From: Mugil cephalus
Lineage: Eukaryota > Chordata > Actinopteri > Mugiliformes > Mugilidae
Direction of reading: 5' to 3'
NCBI RefSeq assembly: GCF_022458985.1
Contig: NC_061781.1
Location: 5,257,501 to 5,321,500 of the forward strand
Length of the DNA: 64,000 bases
Shown here: positions 1 to 14,522 of the stretch, piece after piece
Layout of the letters: the number at the start of each line of letters is the position of its first letter
Numbering within the stretch: the first letter of the stretch is position 1
Notes under the pieces: generated by a model
The model's input: the letters and a program-made list of their open reading frames with translations, nothing else
Databases searched by the model: none
Told to the model about the DNA's origin: nothing
Program-made: the position numbers and the translations under genes

Positions 1-775
1 GTATTATATATATATATATGTATGTATGTATTGTATGTATGTATTATATTATATATATATTATTATATATTGTGTATGTATGTTATATATAGTATATATA
101 TGTATGTATATATTATGTATATATGTATGTATGTATATATATGTATATATGTATGTATGTATATATATGTATATATTATGTTATTGTATATTGTATTATA
201 TATTATGTTTATATTATGTTTATGTATGTATGTATTTATAATGTTATATGTATGTATGTATTATGTATGTATGATGTATATATGTATATGTTATGTGTAT
301 TGATGTATGTATGTATATATATGTATAATATGTTATGTGTATTGTATATTATGGTATGTGTATGTATGTATATTTAGTATATATTGTATGTATGTATATA
401 TAGATATTTATATGTATGTATGTTATTATATTTGTATTATATGTATGTAGTATATTGTATATATATGTTGTTGGGTATTATTATATGTATGTATGGTATT
501 GTTGGTAATATATGTAATGTATGTATAGAGATAATATATGTATGTATGTTATATATATGTATATATATGTATATATGTGTATTATGTTATATATGTATGT
601 ATGTAAATATTTGGTATATTAGTATGTATGTGTATAATACTATGTATGTATGTGTATGTATGTTAAATATGTTGGTTTATATTATAATGATTATTGTATG
701 TATGTATGTGTATATATATGTATGTATATGTATGTATGTGTATATATATGTATATATATATATATATATACACAC
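1..775. repeat. TA/TG-rich microsatellite tract
   Basis: The first 775 bases are almost wholly short TATG, TATA and TGTATG units with no complex sequence. The open frames in it code only for Met/Tyr/Val/Cys/Ile strings and are repeat artefacts. It ends in a (TA)n run followed by a T-rich stretch near 770-795. Confidence 0.97.
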
Positions 776-1594
776 TTTCTTTTTTCTTTTTTTTTAAATG
801 AAATCTTAACATTCTTCATATTTTTTAAACATTTAATACATTTAAGATAGCGCTGCCGCTGACTTTCAAAGTATTTGCCATAAAGTCGGTAATGAGGGCG
901 CACTTCAAAATGTTGGAGCGGCTGGCTTGACCGCAGTTCGAGCTTTAAGCGTAAGGTCATAAATGTTACTGCTGCTACTGCTTATTCCTGCCGTAATGTG
1001 GTACGTGATGTGCTGGCTGTTCATAGATGCTTTTTTAATCTATGTAATTAGCACTGTTTTATTACTGGTATTGTATGTTTCTTTTTGCTGTTCGACCGAA
1101 GTGTAACTGCTCACCATCGCAAGAGATTTTATCTCAGTGTTTTTGGCGTTTTTAGCCAAAAACTGGAAAACAATGGACACTTTTTCAGGAGATGAGTGGT
1201 AAATTATGACTCAAGAGGCAACAAGATATTGTAGTTTGTTAGCTATCTGACAACACTAAAAAGGGAAATTCAGTTTATCATGTGCACTCCATAAATATTT
1301 AGGCCATATATTTAAGACTGTTTGCTTATAAATACATAAATCTGGTTGTTCTATATTTAAAACACCTTGGGTTTATTACTATTAAATAAATCGCATTAGT
1401 TTTTCACAAATATGCATCACATGAAGTTTATTAGTTTATGTGAAACTATGTAATCCAAATGAATGGAAATTTCATAAATATTTGTGGTCATTTGCTACAT
1501 AACAGAAGCAAAAGACACTCACAGGCCAAACATTTACCAAGAGCGCAGTGACACGTACTGAAAGTTTAAGCGCCACAATGGTGGAGTACCAGCC
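776..1594. other. Intergenic, no recognised gene
   Basis: This is complex AT-rich sequence without a convincing coding frame. A short GC-richer segment at about 848-955 differs from its surroundings and may be a decayed repeat, but I do not recognise it. Confidence 0.6.
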
Positions 1595-1889
1595 ATCGTG
1601 GACTATCATTCCACTCCTACGCCGACAACACAGCTTTATGTCAATACCACAGTTGCAACTCCACCCTCATCATCACCAACATCTCCGTCACAACTGACCA
1701 CCTGTCTGGAGAAGATAAAGGTATGGATGGAGCACAACGTCCTTCAACTGAACAGCTTCAAAAACGAAGCCATCCTGGTCGGCGCCCCTCACCAAACCCT
1801 ATCATCATCCATAACCAGCATCACCTTCTCTGGCTCTAATATCACTCTCTCATCCCATCTCCATGTTCCCTTTGTCCTCTTGTCCTCAC
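1595..1889 (+). mobile_element. LINE reverse transcriptase fragment (L2/Rex-like)
   Basis: The plus-strand translation contains TQLYV, a spacer, then a run including CLEKIKVWMEHNVLQLN and EAILVGAP. These match the RT palm and following region of fish L2/Rex-type LINEs. The catalytic YADD box reads YADN in a neighbouring frame at about 1616-1630, so a frameshift separates it from the rest. There is no 5' part of the ORF. The fragment stops where the left arm of the large inverted repeat starts. It is a dead relic. Confidence 0.8.
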
Positions 1890-4010
1890 CATTGTCCACT
1901 GACTCATCTTGTCCTCCCCTCAGTTCTGGAGTTCCGCGGCAGGAAGGCCAGTTGACTCAACATGTTCAGAAAGCTGTTCAGAAAGAGAACCTGCTCTCAG
2001 CTGAGACTAAGCGTCAGTGACACAACAAGGCTTAAACGCACATCTGTCAAGTAAGTTCCCTCTGATGTCACTAAAGCATGCATACATAGAGCCGGTTCTG
2101 TCTGAACCATTCATTTGAGGTACAATTAAAATAAAATACACTCACAAAAATGCAAGCGATATGGTTCCATCACCATTGGTGCCAAGTAATACATACATCA
2201 GCCATAATATATATCATGCCAGTAATTAAGAAGATATTGTTTATTTTTCCCACGTATGGGAAATTCCCTTCACACAGTAGCACATAATTAGACAAGAATG
2301 TATACAAAAAGCAGTATTAAGAGAATATACAAAAAATAACACGCTCTGAAAAATATATAGAGGAAAATAGAAATATTTAAAATGGATGTTGAGTTAAAAC
2401 ACTGGTATTCTGTGAAAGTATTCTAAAATATATTGTTTGAGGCCATTGTGTTGAGTTTGTGTATTTTAAAAAGCTTTTCGCTACAGAACCCTGGGAGAGA
2501 CAATACTCAACAAAAGACAACAAGACAGACAAGACATTTAAAGTATTATTATAGGATATCATTTCCTGATTACTATTTTTGGACGTTACGATGATTCAAA
2601 TGTAATGATAAATAAGTAGGGACACCTTGATAATGTACATGATCTACTTTTTTAACAGGTTTGACTGCTCTGCCCCCTCTACTGCTCTTTCTGCTTCGGC
2701 TCAGATACCTGCACCCCCCATACCTCCCCTTAGTAACACCAGACTCAATAGCACCTCCCCATCACTTCCACAGTCACTGCTGCAAACAAGTGCTAAGGAG
2801 ACAGCAAAGCTAAAGAGCCACCGTCCCAACAGAGGAGCTGGACCAGACAGTGTCCCCAAGATTACTCAGGGCCTGTGCTTCTGAGCTGTGGGAGCCCCTT
2901 CAGCATGTATTTAACCTGGACCTACACCTTAGGAGGGTCCCCCTATGGTGGAAGACATCATGCATCATCCCTGTCCTATCTGTGGGAATGACAGGTCAGC
3001 AAAGGTGATACCCTAGTGACTGCTCTTATAGCTGTAACAAGTTAGTGAGCATGAATTAACACAATACCAACTAGTCAGAAGATAACATGTCTGTCCTGTT
3101 TGAACAGTATTGGCCCAGACAAGCTCACGGCTAACTAGCTGCTAGCTTTCGCTAATGACTGAAAAGCTGTTTGTGTTTAAATGTTGAAAATGTGCAGGTT
3201 GCCTTCTCCATTAGTTTACAACATACTGCACAACATACCTCGGAATGAAATTCCCATATCCTTTACTTTATTTAGCTATATATGTAACTTTATTTAACTG
3301 CCTTAAATGTCAATCGTTTATATTTACAAGTTTGACCAACTTAACCCTGACTTGTTTTAGGCTAAAAATACAAATTATTATTTGCAGTTCAACTATAGAC
3401 CCCTTCACAGTTTGTAAGCAATGTGAAAATAAGATAATTCTGTAATTTATCCCACAGTGACACTGACCCTAGCCAAATACTAAGCTAGAGTAAAACAGTT
3501 AGAAAAGATGAGGATGAGTGGCCTCCACCTGTAAAACATTCCTGTTTTAGGGGTCATCTCATTGTTGCCCCTCTAGAGCATCTGTTGTTGATTCCATTAA
3601 CACTAAAACAGCTGAAACATTTTACCAACATCCTTTACTACTTAACTGACCAGATCAACATCCCAGAAGTTTAACTGAGTTGATGCTATACTGGGATTAA
3701 TTGTTTTGAGCAGTGTTCATACGTATTGGCCACCAATGTGTTTGGTTGGAGTAAGTTAGAGAGATCCTGTCTGAAAGCCAGTGTTATTTGACAGATGCCA
3801 CAGTTGGATCATAGCTGGATTAAAACTTGCTTCATCAGGCTCCTTCTGTTTGCTCAAAAAGTATTAAAACACTGGTTTTGTGTGAAGCAACTTGTCTAAC
3901 ATGTAAAAATGTCCTGTTACTCAGAAGTTTTTATTCTTTCACAGCTGTTGTGGCCTGAGTCAAACTATCATGTACAAGACCTAAACTAATATAAATCGTA
4001 TGTAAACTAA
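1890..4010 (+). repeat. Left arm of ~2-kb inverted repeat
   Basis: This arm matches the reverse complement of 14523-16416 along nearly its whole length. For example, 3245-3445 and 15091-15291 encode the same 66-codon open frame with one difference. The inner half is about 97-98% identical by eye; the outer half is lower and has indels. This copy has about 190 bases at 2373-2562 and about 80 bases at 2615-2700 that the right arm lacks. The LINE-like piece at 2827-2985 lies inside it. No intact gene is present. Confidence 0.93.
2827..2985 (+). mobile_element. LINE RT N-terminal fragment inside the left arm
   Basis: Translation in shifting frames gives AGPDSVPK, then LWEPLQHVFNL, then RVPLWWKTSCIIPV. 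This is the conserved start of the RT domain in CR1/L2/Rex-type LINEs (typically AGPDGV, FN-S, VP--WK). Two frameshifts are needed to read it. The same piece occurs reversed in the right arm at about 15560-15715, so it predates the arm duplication. It lies downstream of the C-terminal RT piece at 1595-1889, so the two are not one simple element. Confidence 0.75.
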
Positions 4011-4174
4011 CTATTTAGTCCTGCCTCTATCTTCTCGTCAACCCTTAAGAGAACTAAAAGAGCTGTGTTGTTCTTGAGCTCTCAAACACGTCATAAATCA
4101 GTTGTGACTGCAGAAACACAAAAGACAGGTGACAAAAGGGTTTCATTTAATTTAACGTAATTTAATTTAATTTA
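4011..4174. other. Spacer between left arm and Tc1-like element
   Basis: This is unique AT-rich sequence ending in ATTTAATTTAATTTA, which supplies the TA target of the Tc1-like element that follows. No coding potential is seen. Confidence 0.6.
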
Positions 4175-5557
4175 CACTAGTGTGAAAAACAGTTTGCACC
4201 CTTCCTGATTTTTCACTTTTTACATGTTTGTCACACCTAAATGTTTCAGATCATCAAATAAATGTAACGTATGAGACATGATAACACAAGTAAACAGAAC
4301 AATTTTTAAATGAAGGTTTTCATTATTAAAGGTAAAAAGAATCCAAACCTAGAGTGAATCAATGATTGTCCCCTAAACCTAATAACTGGTTGTTCTAACC
4401 TTAGCGGCAACAACTGCAATCAAGAGTTTGCGATAAGTTGCAATGAGTCTTTTACAGCGTTGTGGAGAAATTCTGGTCCACTCCTCTTTGCAGAATTGTT
4501 GTAATTCAGCCACATTGGAGGGTTGTCCAGCATTAAACAGCCTTTTTAAGGTGGTGCCACAGCATCTGAACAGGATTCAGGTCCGGACTTTGACTAGGCT
4601 ACTCCGAAGACTTCATTCACCTGTTCTCAATCGACAAATCACTTAAATAAGACCTGTCTGACAAAGTGAAGTGGACCAAAGATCCTCAGAAGCTAGACAT
4701 CATGCCGAGAGCCAAAGAAATTCAGGAACAAACGAGAAAGAAAGTAAATGAGATCCATCAGTTAGAAAAGGTTCTAAATCCATTTCTAAAGCTTTGGGAC
4801 TCCAGAGAACCACAGCGAGAGCCATTATCCACAAATGGTGAAAACACAGAACAGTGGTGAACCTTCCCAGGAGTGGCTGACCGACCAAAATAAACTCGAG
4901 ACCGCAGCGACGACTCCTCCAAGAGGTCACAAAAAACAAGGACGACGACGACGACGACAACAACAACAACAAAAACAACAACATGGTTTCTTCAGCAAGA
5001 TCCAAAACACACCGGTTAGTCAACTTCTAAATGGAAAACCAAAATAAAGACTTTGGAGTGACCTCATCAAAGTCCGGACCTGAATCCTGTTCAGATGCTG
5101 TGGCACCACCTTAAAAAGTCTGTTTAATGCTGGAAAACTCTCCAGTGTGGCTGAATTACAACAATTCTACAGAACAAAAGTGGGTCACAATTTCTCCACA
5201 ACAGTGTAAAAAACTCATCACAACTTATCACAAGCGCTTGATTGTAGTTGTTGCTGCTGAGGGTTTTACTAGTTATTAGGTTTAGGAGGCCTCACTTTTT
5301 CACACAGGGTCATGTAGGTTTGGATTTTGTTGAAAACCTTTATGTAAAAACTGTTAATGCCTTTTTCCTGCCTGCTCTTTCTGTCTGTATCACCTTACCT
5401 TCTCTTATCTTATTTTATCTTGTGTTATCTTACCTTGTCATATCTTATCTTGTCTTTGACTTATATTTAAAATTGTTTGATCTGAAACATTTAGGTAATA
5501 AACATGCAAAAAAGAAAAGAAAATCTGGAAGGGTGAAAACACTTTTTCACACCACTG
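4175..5557 (+). mobile_element. Defective Tc1/mariner-like transposon with ~0.5-kb palindromic arms
   Basis: The element starts CACTAGTGTGAAAAAC and ends with the inverse of CAGTGGTGTGAAAAAG, flanked by TA on both sides (4173-4174 and 5558-5559), as expected for Tc1 elements. The right arm (about 5041-5270) encodes the plus-strand C-terminus of a Tc1 transposase (PDLNPVQMLW, then frame-broken sequence). The left arm (about 4440-4640) is an inverted copy of that part. In the middle, 4701-4930 matches the N-terminal paired-like helix-turn-helix region (MPRAKEIQEQTRKKVNEIHQ). It then runs into a GAC/CAA simple repeat at 4941-4982 where the catalytic core should be. No functional transposase remains. 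Confidence 0.88.
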
Positions 5558-5559
5558 TA

Positions 5560-5782
5560 ATTTTGGATTTTAATTTTCAATTCAATTCAATTTAATTTAA
5601 TTTTTCAGATTCAAATTTGAACTTAAATCGAATTTGATTAAATGTCCACATGTAGACTGTGGGAAGGGAGAAACCGGAGTTCCCGGAGAAAACCCATGCA
5701 CACATGGGGAGAACTTGCAAACATACAAATTGCTCCACCATGTGGCTCATCCTAGGATCCGTGGAGGCCTTGGTGGCCTTCC
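5560..5782. repeat. Fish interspersed repeat fragment 3' of the kinase gene
   Basis: At about 5656-5725 the sequence GGAGAAACCGGAGTTCCCGG, followed by AAACCCATGCACACATGGGG, is a segment of a very common teleost repeat. Other parts of the same family appear at 22540-22640 and 60380-60600. The AT-rich TTAATT stretch before it separates it from the Tc1-like element. It probably forms part of the kinase 3' untranslated region. Confidence 0.6.
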
Positions 5783-8744
<2,962 letters not shown>

Positions 8745-8764
8745 TTTTCTTTTGTCACACACAG

Positions 8765-9371
8765 CTGGAAGAGAAACATCATTTTATGATTCTACGTGAC
8801 TAATAAAATAATCAATGAATCACTCAGTCAAAGCTGTTGCAAGCTCATGGTCAGATGGTTAAAAGTTGAACAGCATTACATCCAGATAAAGTAGATAACA
8901 TACAATGTTGAGTGAAATTGATGAAACAAGACATAAAAGCCCAGATCCTCAGTCAGACTGTTCCTACAGGTTAGAGCATGAAAAGTAAAGGTGTTTGTTA
9001 CTTCACTCTCAGACACCAACAGTCACCGTGTTTCTTCTTACATGGTTCATATCCCTGCAGTAACAGCTCTGTGTTACAGGAGAACTGGTTGGTTTTTGTT
9101 ACCCAGCCAGGATCAAACCTGAACACATTATCAAACTACCACACGGTGTCAGTTTTCAGAGAGAAAAACTGACAGTACGTAAACTACGCTTTAATAAATT
9201 ACAACTGCTTCACTGAGTGTTAGGTCCAATATCTGACAGTGTTAAAATACACAAAATACACAAGAAAGAGTAGATTTAATAGTTTCTTCTGAGCTCCTCT
9301 GCTTGGACATTGGAGACTATCTGGAGCTCCAAAACGTTTGCTGCATAATACAGAACAGTAGAGCTACTTAC
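8765..9371 (-). other. First intron of the kinase gene
   Basis: The interval lies between the CTTCCAG acceptor (exon edge at 8764) and a GTAAGT donor (plus-strand acttac at 9366-9371). No repeats or other frames are recognised. Confidence 0.6.
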
Positions 9372-9660
9372 TTTGATAAAATGAAATAGTCTCAGATCAG
9401 GTTGAGTTGGTTTGAAGATGGGTGTCGTCGATTCGTTTCTCTCGTCGTCTCTCGTTCACTGTCTTGTAGACGTTCGTATTGATTCTGATCCTGATTTTGG
9501 TCCAGTTGGGCTGAAAAATAGAATCAGAGTGATGTGTGTTCTAGAACACCTCTGTGATGTCACTGTGATGTCACTGCTGCACCTGGCCCATGTCATAGAA
9601 TTCTGAGTTAAGCAGAGGGTCAGTTCAACGTATGCAAACACTGGTGTGGTCATTGTGCAC
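9372..9660 (-). promoter_or_regulatory. Putative first exon and promoter of the kinase gene
   Basis: A good GTAAGT donor on the minus strand ends a likely non-coding exon beginning near 9450-9480. Upstream of it (9551-9575) are two copies of TGATGTCA whose starts are 11 bases apart, resembling variant CRE/ATF sites. No TATA box is obvious. The assignment rests on the splice donor and position only. Confidence 0.4.
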
Positions 9661-10151
9661 TAGCAAGATGTGGCACAAATACTAAAGTATTTTAATACCT
9701 GACCATCCATTAACCCTGGACATTTTCATCAGAATTAATGTTATGTATTTGGACTTTTATAGTGAAATTTCTTCATTCGTTCCTGTTTGCCACACAATAG
9801 TTCATGCCAAAAAGAGAAAAATGATGGAAAATGTTTACAAACATATTACAAAGACACTGACAACTGTAAAAGATTTGAAAAGGTGATTTCTTTCAAAAGA
9901 TTTCTTTAAATCTTTAATTTCATGTAACAAAGTAACTTGTGCAATACAGCAATGTAACAGTAAGGAAACATTTCAACATTTCAACGTCAAGTAAACACTT
10001 AAAATACAATGGTTGACTTTAAACCTAGATTCTTTTTTCTGTTGTGGGGGTCTTCTTTTTGTTCCCCGTACTTGGAGCTGCAGTTTGTGTGTGTTGTGTG
10101 GGTCTTCTCTGTGATATTTAAGTCCATCATGCTGGACTGTGGCAGTCACAC
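9661..10151. other. Spacer between kinase promoter and transposase-like gene
   Basis: AT-rich sequence about 490 bases long with no gene recognised. It is the only interval between the 3' end of the transposase-like gene and the kinase promoter region; both genes are transcribed leftwards. Confidence 0.6.
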
Positions 10152-11275
10152 TCACTGTTTGTGCCACGGCTGCAGAAGCATGACAGCTCTCTTCATTGTG
10201 CCTTTTATTGTGGGAAGTTTTTCTGGAACAGCTACATCTTGTTTAAGAATGTCCTCCTCTGAGATCCAGAAGTACCTTATGGTTGAAGTTGTAGTTATTA
10301 ATGTGTTGTAAAGGTCTTTTGGTGTTTGGATGTCTGCACCCATTTTAACCTTTTCATCCGCAGCCCGTTTTACAGCTGCACCAACTCCATCTGGTGCACC
10401 TTTCCCGTGAGCCTTTTCAGAGAAATTCCACGGGACCTTTTTGAAGTCCAAAATGAAGGGAAGTGTGCTCATAAGAAAGAAGTTTTTTTTGTTTCTATGT
10501 TGAGTCACAAGCCCGTCACTAATGAAGTGGACAGTAGTCAGGTTGGGGTTGTGCATCTTAATTTCCTTTAAAACTGGCTCCGTGTGTCCCCACACAGCTC
10601 GCTCGTCCTGCCTGAGGCTGTCTGAACTAGTTGCAAAACACTGTGTAGGCTACACTCGTGTGGATGGTGGCCAGTTGGCGGCTTCCGCCAAAATGGAAAG
10701 CCTGGATTTCCCTGTGAAGTTTGCACCCATAGTTTTCTGAGAAGTCCAGGTGGAATACTAATTCATTGCCTCTGATGCTGTCTTTGAGATGTCTGCACCC
10801 CTCAGCCTGGTGTAACCATGTGTAATGATGTTTGGCGACTAAATCAAGTTTAGCGTTCAGTTTTCCTCATAGGTCCTGCCATGTGCCGCTTTCATCCTTT
10901 TTGACAAAGTTGCTGTATTCTTTATCACCACTTGCGGTTTTGACCCACTGCTGCCATGTTGTGATGTTTTCTGCATGAATATTTACCTCGATTTCCTTAT
11001 AGCAGCAGTCCACACAGACGTGATACATGCAGTCCTTTCTTTTGGGATCACACACTATAGTGGCCAGTAAATCGGAAACACTTCCCTTCACTAAGCCACT
11101 TTGGGCTAGTTTGTCAGCAAGGAGCTGAACATTTTCGTGGCCTATGCAGGTGCAGGTGTCACGGTCACTGGCTTTTGGCTCCGTGACATGGAAAGGACGG
11201 AGACGTAAAAACTGTCTGTATGAGAGTGTTGGTTCTGTTTTCGTTTCTTTATTGTACTGCTCATGGAGCTCTTTT

Positions 11276-13749
11276 TTTTTTTTCCAAATCTTTTTATTGA
11301 GGTTTTCCAACAAAGTGATTTTAGGTGTCATACAATGTCGGAAAAAAACATTCACAACAGTATGTCAGTCAGACCCCTAAACCCAATCCCATCCACCCAT
11401 AAGACCACACACTTCAGGTCTAAACCACACTGGGACAGACAACATATAACGCACACAGAATAATAATAAATAAATAAAATTGTAAATAAATGAATCAAAA
11501 AATTAAATAAAATAACAACGGGGGGTGGGGGTTTCAAGTTTCAAATTATAAAGAACTTCTTTAACCCAGCGATTATATGATGGGGGGCGTGTGAGCTTCC
11601 AATCAAGAATAATCAGCCGGCGAGCCAGCAAGGTTGACAAACTCAGGGCCCGTCTCATCGCAGCAGAGAGGTTATTGTCAGGTGGGGAGCCAAAAATAGC
11701 GGATATTGGGTTAGGGGAAATAGTCTGACCATGGCAGGGGTCAGCAACCCAAAATGTTGAAAGAGCCATATTGGACCAAAAAAACAAAAAACAAATATGT
11801 CTGGAGCCGCAAAAAAGTAAAAGCCTTATAGAAGCCTTATATTGAAGGCAACACATGCTGTATGTATCTATAGTAGCTATATTAGCCTACTATCGAAATG
11901 ACTAAGTTAACTACAAATACATAATGAGCCTTCATGATTAAATGTTTATTTTTCCTGCCGTGCATCCTGTAGAGAATGACGCACCACGTGACTACTCTGT
12001 TGTGCGATGCCGCCTCAAGTTTAACTTCATTACAATATTAATGAATTATGTTTCATTGCTGCTACAGAAGTAATGCAATCGCACTTTTTCTCTCACTCCC
12101 AACTGGGTACTCGGCTGCAAATGTAGCATGCCTTCCCTGAAAATGTCTTTCCACATCGCTCTTTTTGTTATTTGACAACTTCTCGCTACAGAGCAAACAT
12201 TCAGGCAATCCTTCTGCATTAGCAATGAATGCAAATGATTCGGTCCAAGAAACGTTGAATCCTCTGTTCTCCTCAGTTATTTTTCTCTTTTTCCCTTTGG
12301 GATCCATGGCCCATCACACAGCCGCCGGTTTGTTTACAACAGCCACCTGCCTGGCATCCCGCCTTACTGATAGAAACGTGTGTCGCAGTCTATGACGTAA
12401 ATCTTTGTTGACAGAAATGTTGAAACTTAAGATTTATTCTACACATTTTTACAGCATTGAAAAACGTTAATAATGTTTGTGTCATGTTTGTTTTCCTACA
12501 GAAACCATATTAAAACAAAAAATATATTTCTCTCCCCCATCTTTTTCCATTTTCAAACATTTTTGAAAAAACTTCGAGGGAGCCACTAGGGCCGCGCCAA
12601 AGAGCCGCGGGTTGCCGACCCCCGACCTATGGAATCAAAAATCCTTTGCCAGAAAGTCGTCAATTTAGGGCACAACTTAAACATGTGACAATGAGTAGCA
12701 GGGGATTGACTACACCGATTACAGGCATCACTAACTGTGGGATAGATTCTGGCCAGTTTCGCATTCGTGTAATGAATTCTATGGAGAACTTTACATTGAA
12801 TCAGGCCATGGTGGGCACAGATGGAAGAGGTGTGGACTAAGTTAAGAGCAGAGGTCCATTGTTGATCTGTCAACACCACTGACAGGTCGTTTTCCCATGT
12901 GGTCCTGGTTAGTTTGAGAGAATCAAAGGGAGTCGACCAAAGAAAATTATACAAGACTGAAATGCATTTCTTTTGTTTGGGGTCCACAGCCAGTCGGGTG
13001 TCTGTCAAAGTTTCAGGGGGACGATTAGGGAAATGGGGAAAGTTCTTTTTGACAAAGTCTCTAATTTGAAAGAAGCGAAAGAGGTGGGAGCCTGGCAAAT
13101 TAAATTTTGACGAGAGTTCTGTATAAGACGAAAAAATACCATCTGTGTACAGATCCTTAATGCTGATAATACCTTTAATGTGCCAAGTTTTAAAGGTTGG
13201 GTCTATGTTAGAGGGTTTGAAGGCGTGGTTTTCAAAAAGTGGTGAGAGGATGGATGGGCCCTGCAGGCCAAAGCTCTTCCGGAGTTGCTTCCATATTTTC
13301 AGTGAGGAGGACACAACTGGGTTTGCTCTCAGAAAGGTTACAGGAAGGGGAAGCTGGGAGCATAGGACGGAGCGTAAAGAGAGGTGCGAGGCTGCCCTTT
13401 CCAACTGTATCCAGGCAGGGAGGGAATTCTGTGCATCATCCATCCAACATAAGATTTTCTGCACATTAGCAGCCCAATAATATCGCCTCAGGTTCGGGAG
13501 TGCGAGGCCTCCATCTCTTTTGGAAGACTACAAGATTGTCTTTCGGATTCGAGACGGTTTATTTCCCCATAGAAATTGGATATTATCCCGTCTAGTTTGT
13601 CAAAAATGATTTAGTAATGTATATGGGGATGTGCTGGAAAAGGTAGAGGAATTTTGGCATGACAACCATCCTAATCAGATTTATCTGACCCGCGAGAGAT
13701 GGTGGTAAAGTGGACCAGCGGCCGAAGTCACACTCAGTCCTTTCAACTA
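11276..13749 (-). mobile_element. 5'-truncated L1-like LINE with 16-bp target duplication
   Basis: The insertion is flanked by direct repeats CTCATGGAGCTCTTTT at 11260-11275 and 13750-13765. A T run at 11271-11283 is the poly(A) tail on the minus strand. The minus-strand translation from about 13540 gives GGLALPNLRRYYWAANVQ, then the long C-terminal part of ORF2 (12626-13464). It resumes after the hAT insertion as AIFGSPPDNNLSAAMRRALS, LLARRLIILDWK and WVKEVLYNLKLE. This is the C-terminal half of a fish L1-type ORF2; the endonuclease and RT catalytic parts are missing through 5' truncation. It interrupts the transposase-like gene between codons that rejoin in frame. Confidence 0.93.
11735..12624 (-). 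mobile_element. hAT (Charlie-like) deletion derivative with BED zinc finger
   Basis: The ends are CAGGGGTCAGCAACCC (11735) and, inverted, CGGGGGTCGGCAACCC (ending 12624), an imperfect terminal inverted repeat. The flanks GACCATGG and GACCTATGG are an 8-bp-type target duplication with one indel. A minus-strand frame at 12062-12307 begins MDPKGKKRKITEENRGFNVS and contains WTESFAFI, GLPECLLC and DVERHFQGRHATF. This matches the BED-type finger of GTF2IRD2/ZBED-like hAT transposases. The catalytic and dimerisation domains are absent. It sits inside the L1 ORF2. Confidence 0.88.
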
Positions 13750-14428
13750 CTCATGGAGCTCTTTTATGGTTTTCAGTGGGACTCTTCTCTGTATGTTCAT
13801 TTTTTTTTTGGTCACAGTGTCTTTTTTCCTTGGCGGCAATCTGCTATTATCATCCCTACGCAAGAAGTGTGCAACCTGTGCCCTCTTAATTTCTGCCAGC
13901 TTCTTTGCTCCCCTTGGCTTGTGGGTCTCACTGACAGTTTTTATTTTGTTGGGCCTCTTGAGACGTTTTCTTACTTTCTCCTTTTCCTTGTTTGCCTGTG
14001 CAAGTTGCAATTTAAGTTGAACTACTTCATTCTTCAGTTTTGTCTTTTCTTTCTTTAATCTAGCAAGTCCATTTGATCTGTTATTTTCCTTTCTTTCCGG
14101 GGTAGATGAAGCAAGTGGCTGAGCATTCTCCTGTGGTTCATTTTGCTCCGTGGATTGGGGTGTGTGTGTGTTGTCTGTTCGTTTGGCTCACTGGATTGGG
14201 GTGTGTGTGTTTTAGGTTCATTTGTCTCACTGGGTTGAGGCTCAGGTTGAGGATCTTCAAGAGCAGATTCATTGATAGTTTCTGGTGTGTCTTCCATTAA
14301 TTGATTAATCTGCCTCAGTCTTTCCCTCTGTCTCTTCTTGTTCATCCTCCACTGTTCTCTTTTCTTTTTTGCAGCAGAAGGAGTCATCAGATCAACAGGT
14401 CTTAGATTTAGATTTATGTTTGTAGTAG

Positions 14429-14522
14429 CTAGAAACAAAACAAATGACATATAGTTTGATCAATTACCTTGATGCCAATTGCTCTAGAAGAAATGTGCCC
14501 TAGCATAAGCTATCACATTGCT
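14429..14522. other. Intron upstream of the transposase-like exon
   Basis: Short sequence between the splice acceptor at 14429 and the inner edge of the right arm. It has no similarity to the sequence next to the left arm, which fixes the inner boundary of the inverted repeat. Confidence 0.55.

Larger units (their letters stand above)
10152..14428 (-). pseudogene. Broken transposase-like gene (DFSENY / ISDG / HGKGAPDG family)
   Basis: Reading leftwards: an acceptor TTTCTAG precedes 14428 and a likely start is ATG 14387 (MTPSAAKKKREQWRMNKKRQ). A Glu/Pro/Thr-rich linker follows, then a basic coiled coil (QLAQANKEKEKVRKRLKR). The frame reaches IKELHE at about 13750, is cut by the L1 insertion, and resumes in phase at 11259 (QYNKETKTEPTLSYRQFLRL). 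A cysteine-rich module (CDPKRKDCMYHVCVDCC) and the core LDFSENYGCKLHREIQAFHF, VHFISDGLVTQHRNKKNF and HGKGAPDGVGAAVKRAADEK come next. The acidic residues in DFSENY and ISDG suggest an RNase H-like DDE/D transposase fold, but this is inference; I know this motif set only from uncharacterised multicopy proteins of fish and marine invertebrates. Breaks: a frameshift in a GT run near 14160-14172, a stop at 10867-10869, and a stop plus frame change at about 10600-10640. It cannot make a full protein. Confidence 0.75.

Noticed and set aside
22-797. Several open frames of 60-137 codons at the window start
   Set aside because: They are translations of TA/TG microsatellite and contain only Met, Tyr, Val, Cys and Ile strings.
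3245-3445. 66-codon frame duplicated on the other strand at 15091-15291
   Set aside because: It is kept only because it lies in the inverted arms; it has no motif, and identical sequence is explained by the arm duplication rather than by selection.
10009-10311. 100-codon plus-strand frame
   Set aside because: It is antisense to the core of the transposase-like gene, whose minus-strand reading has clear motifs.
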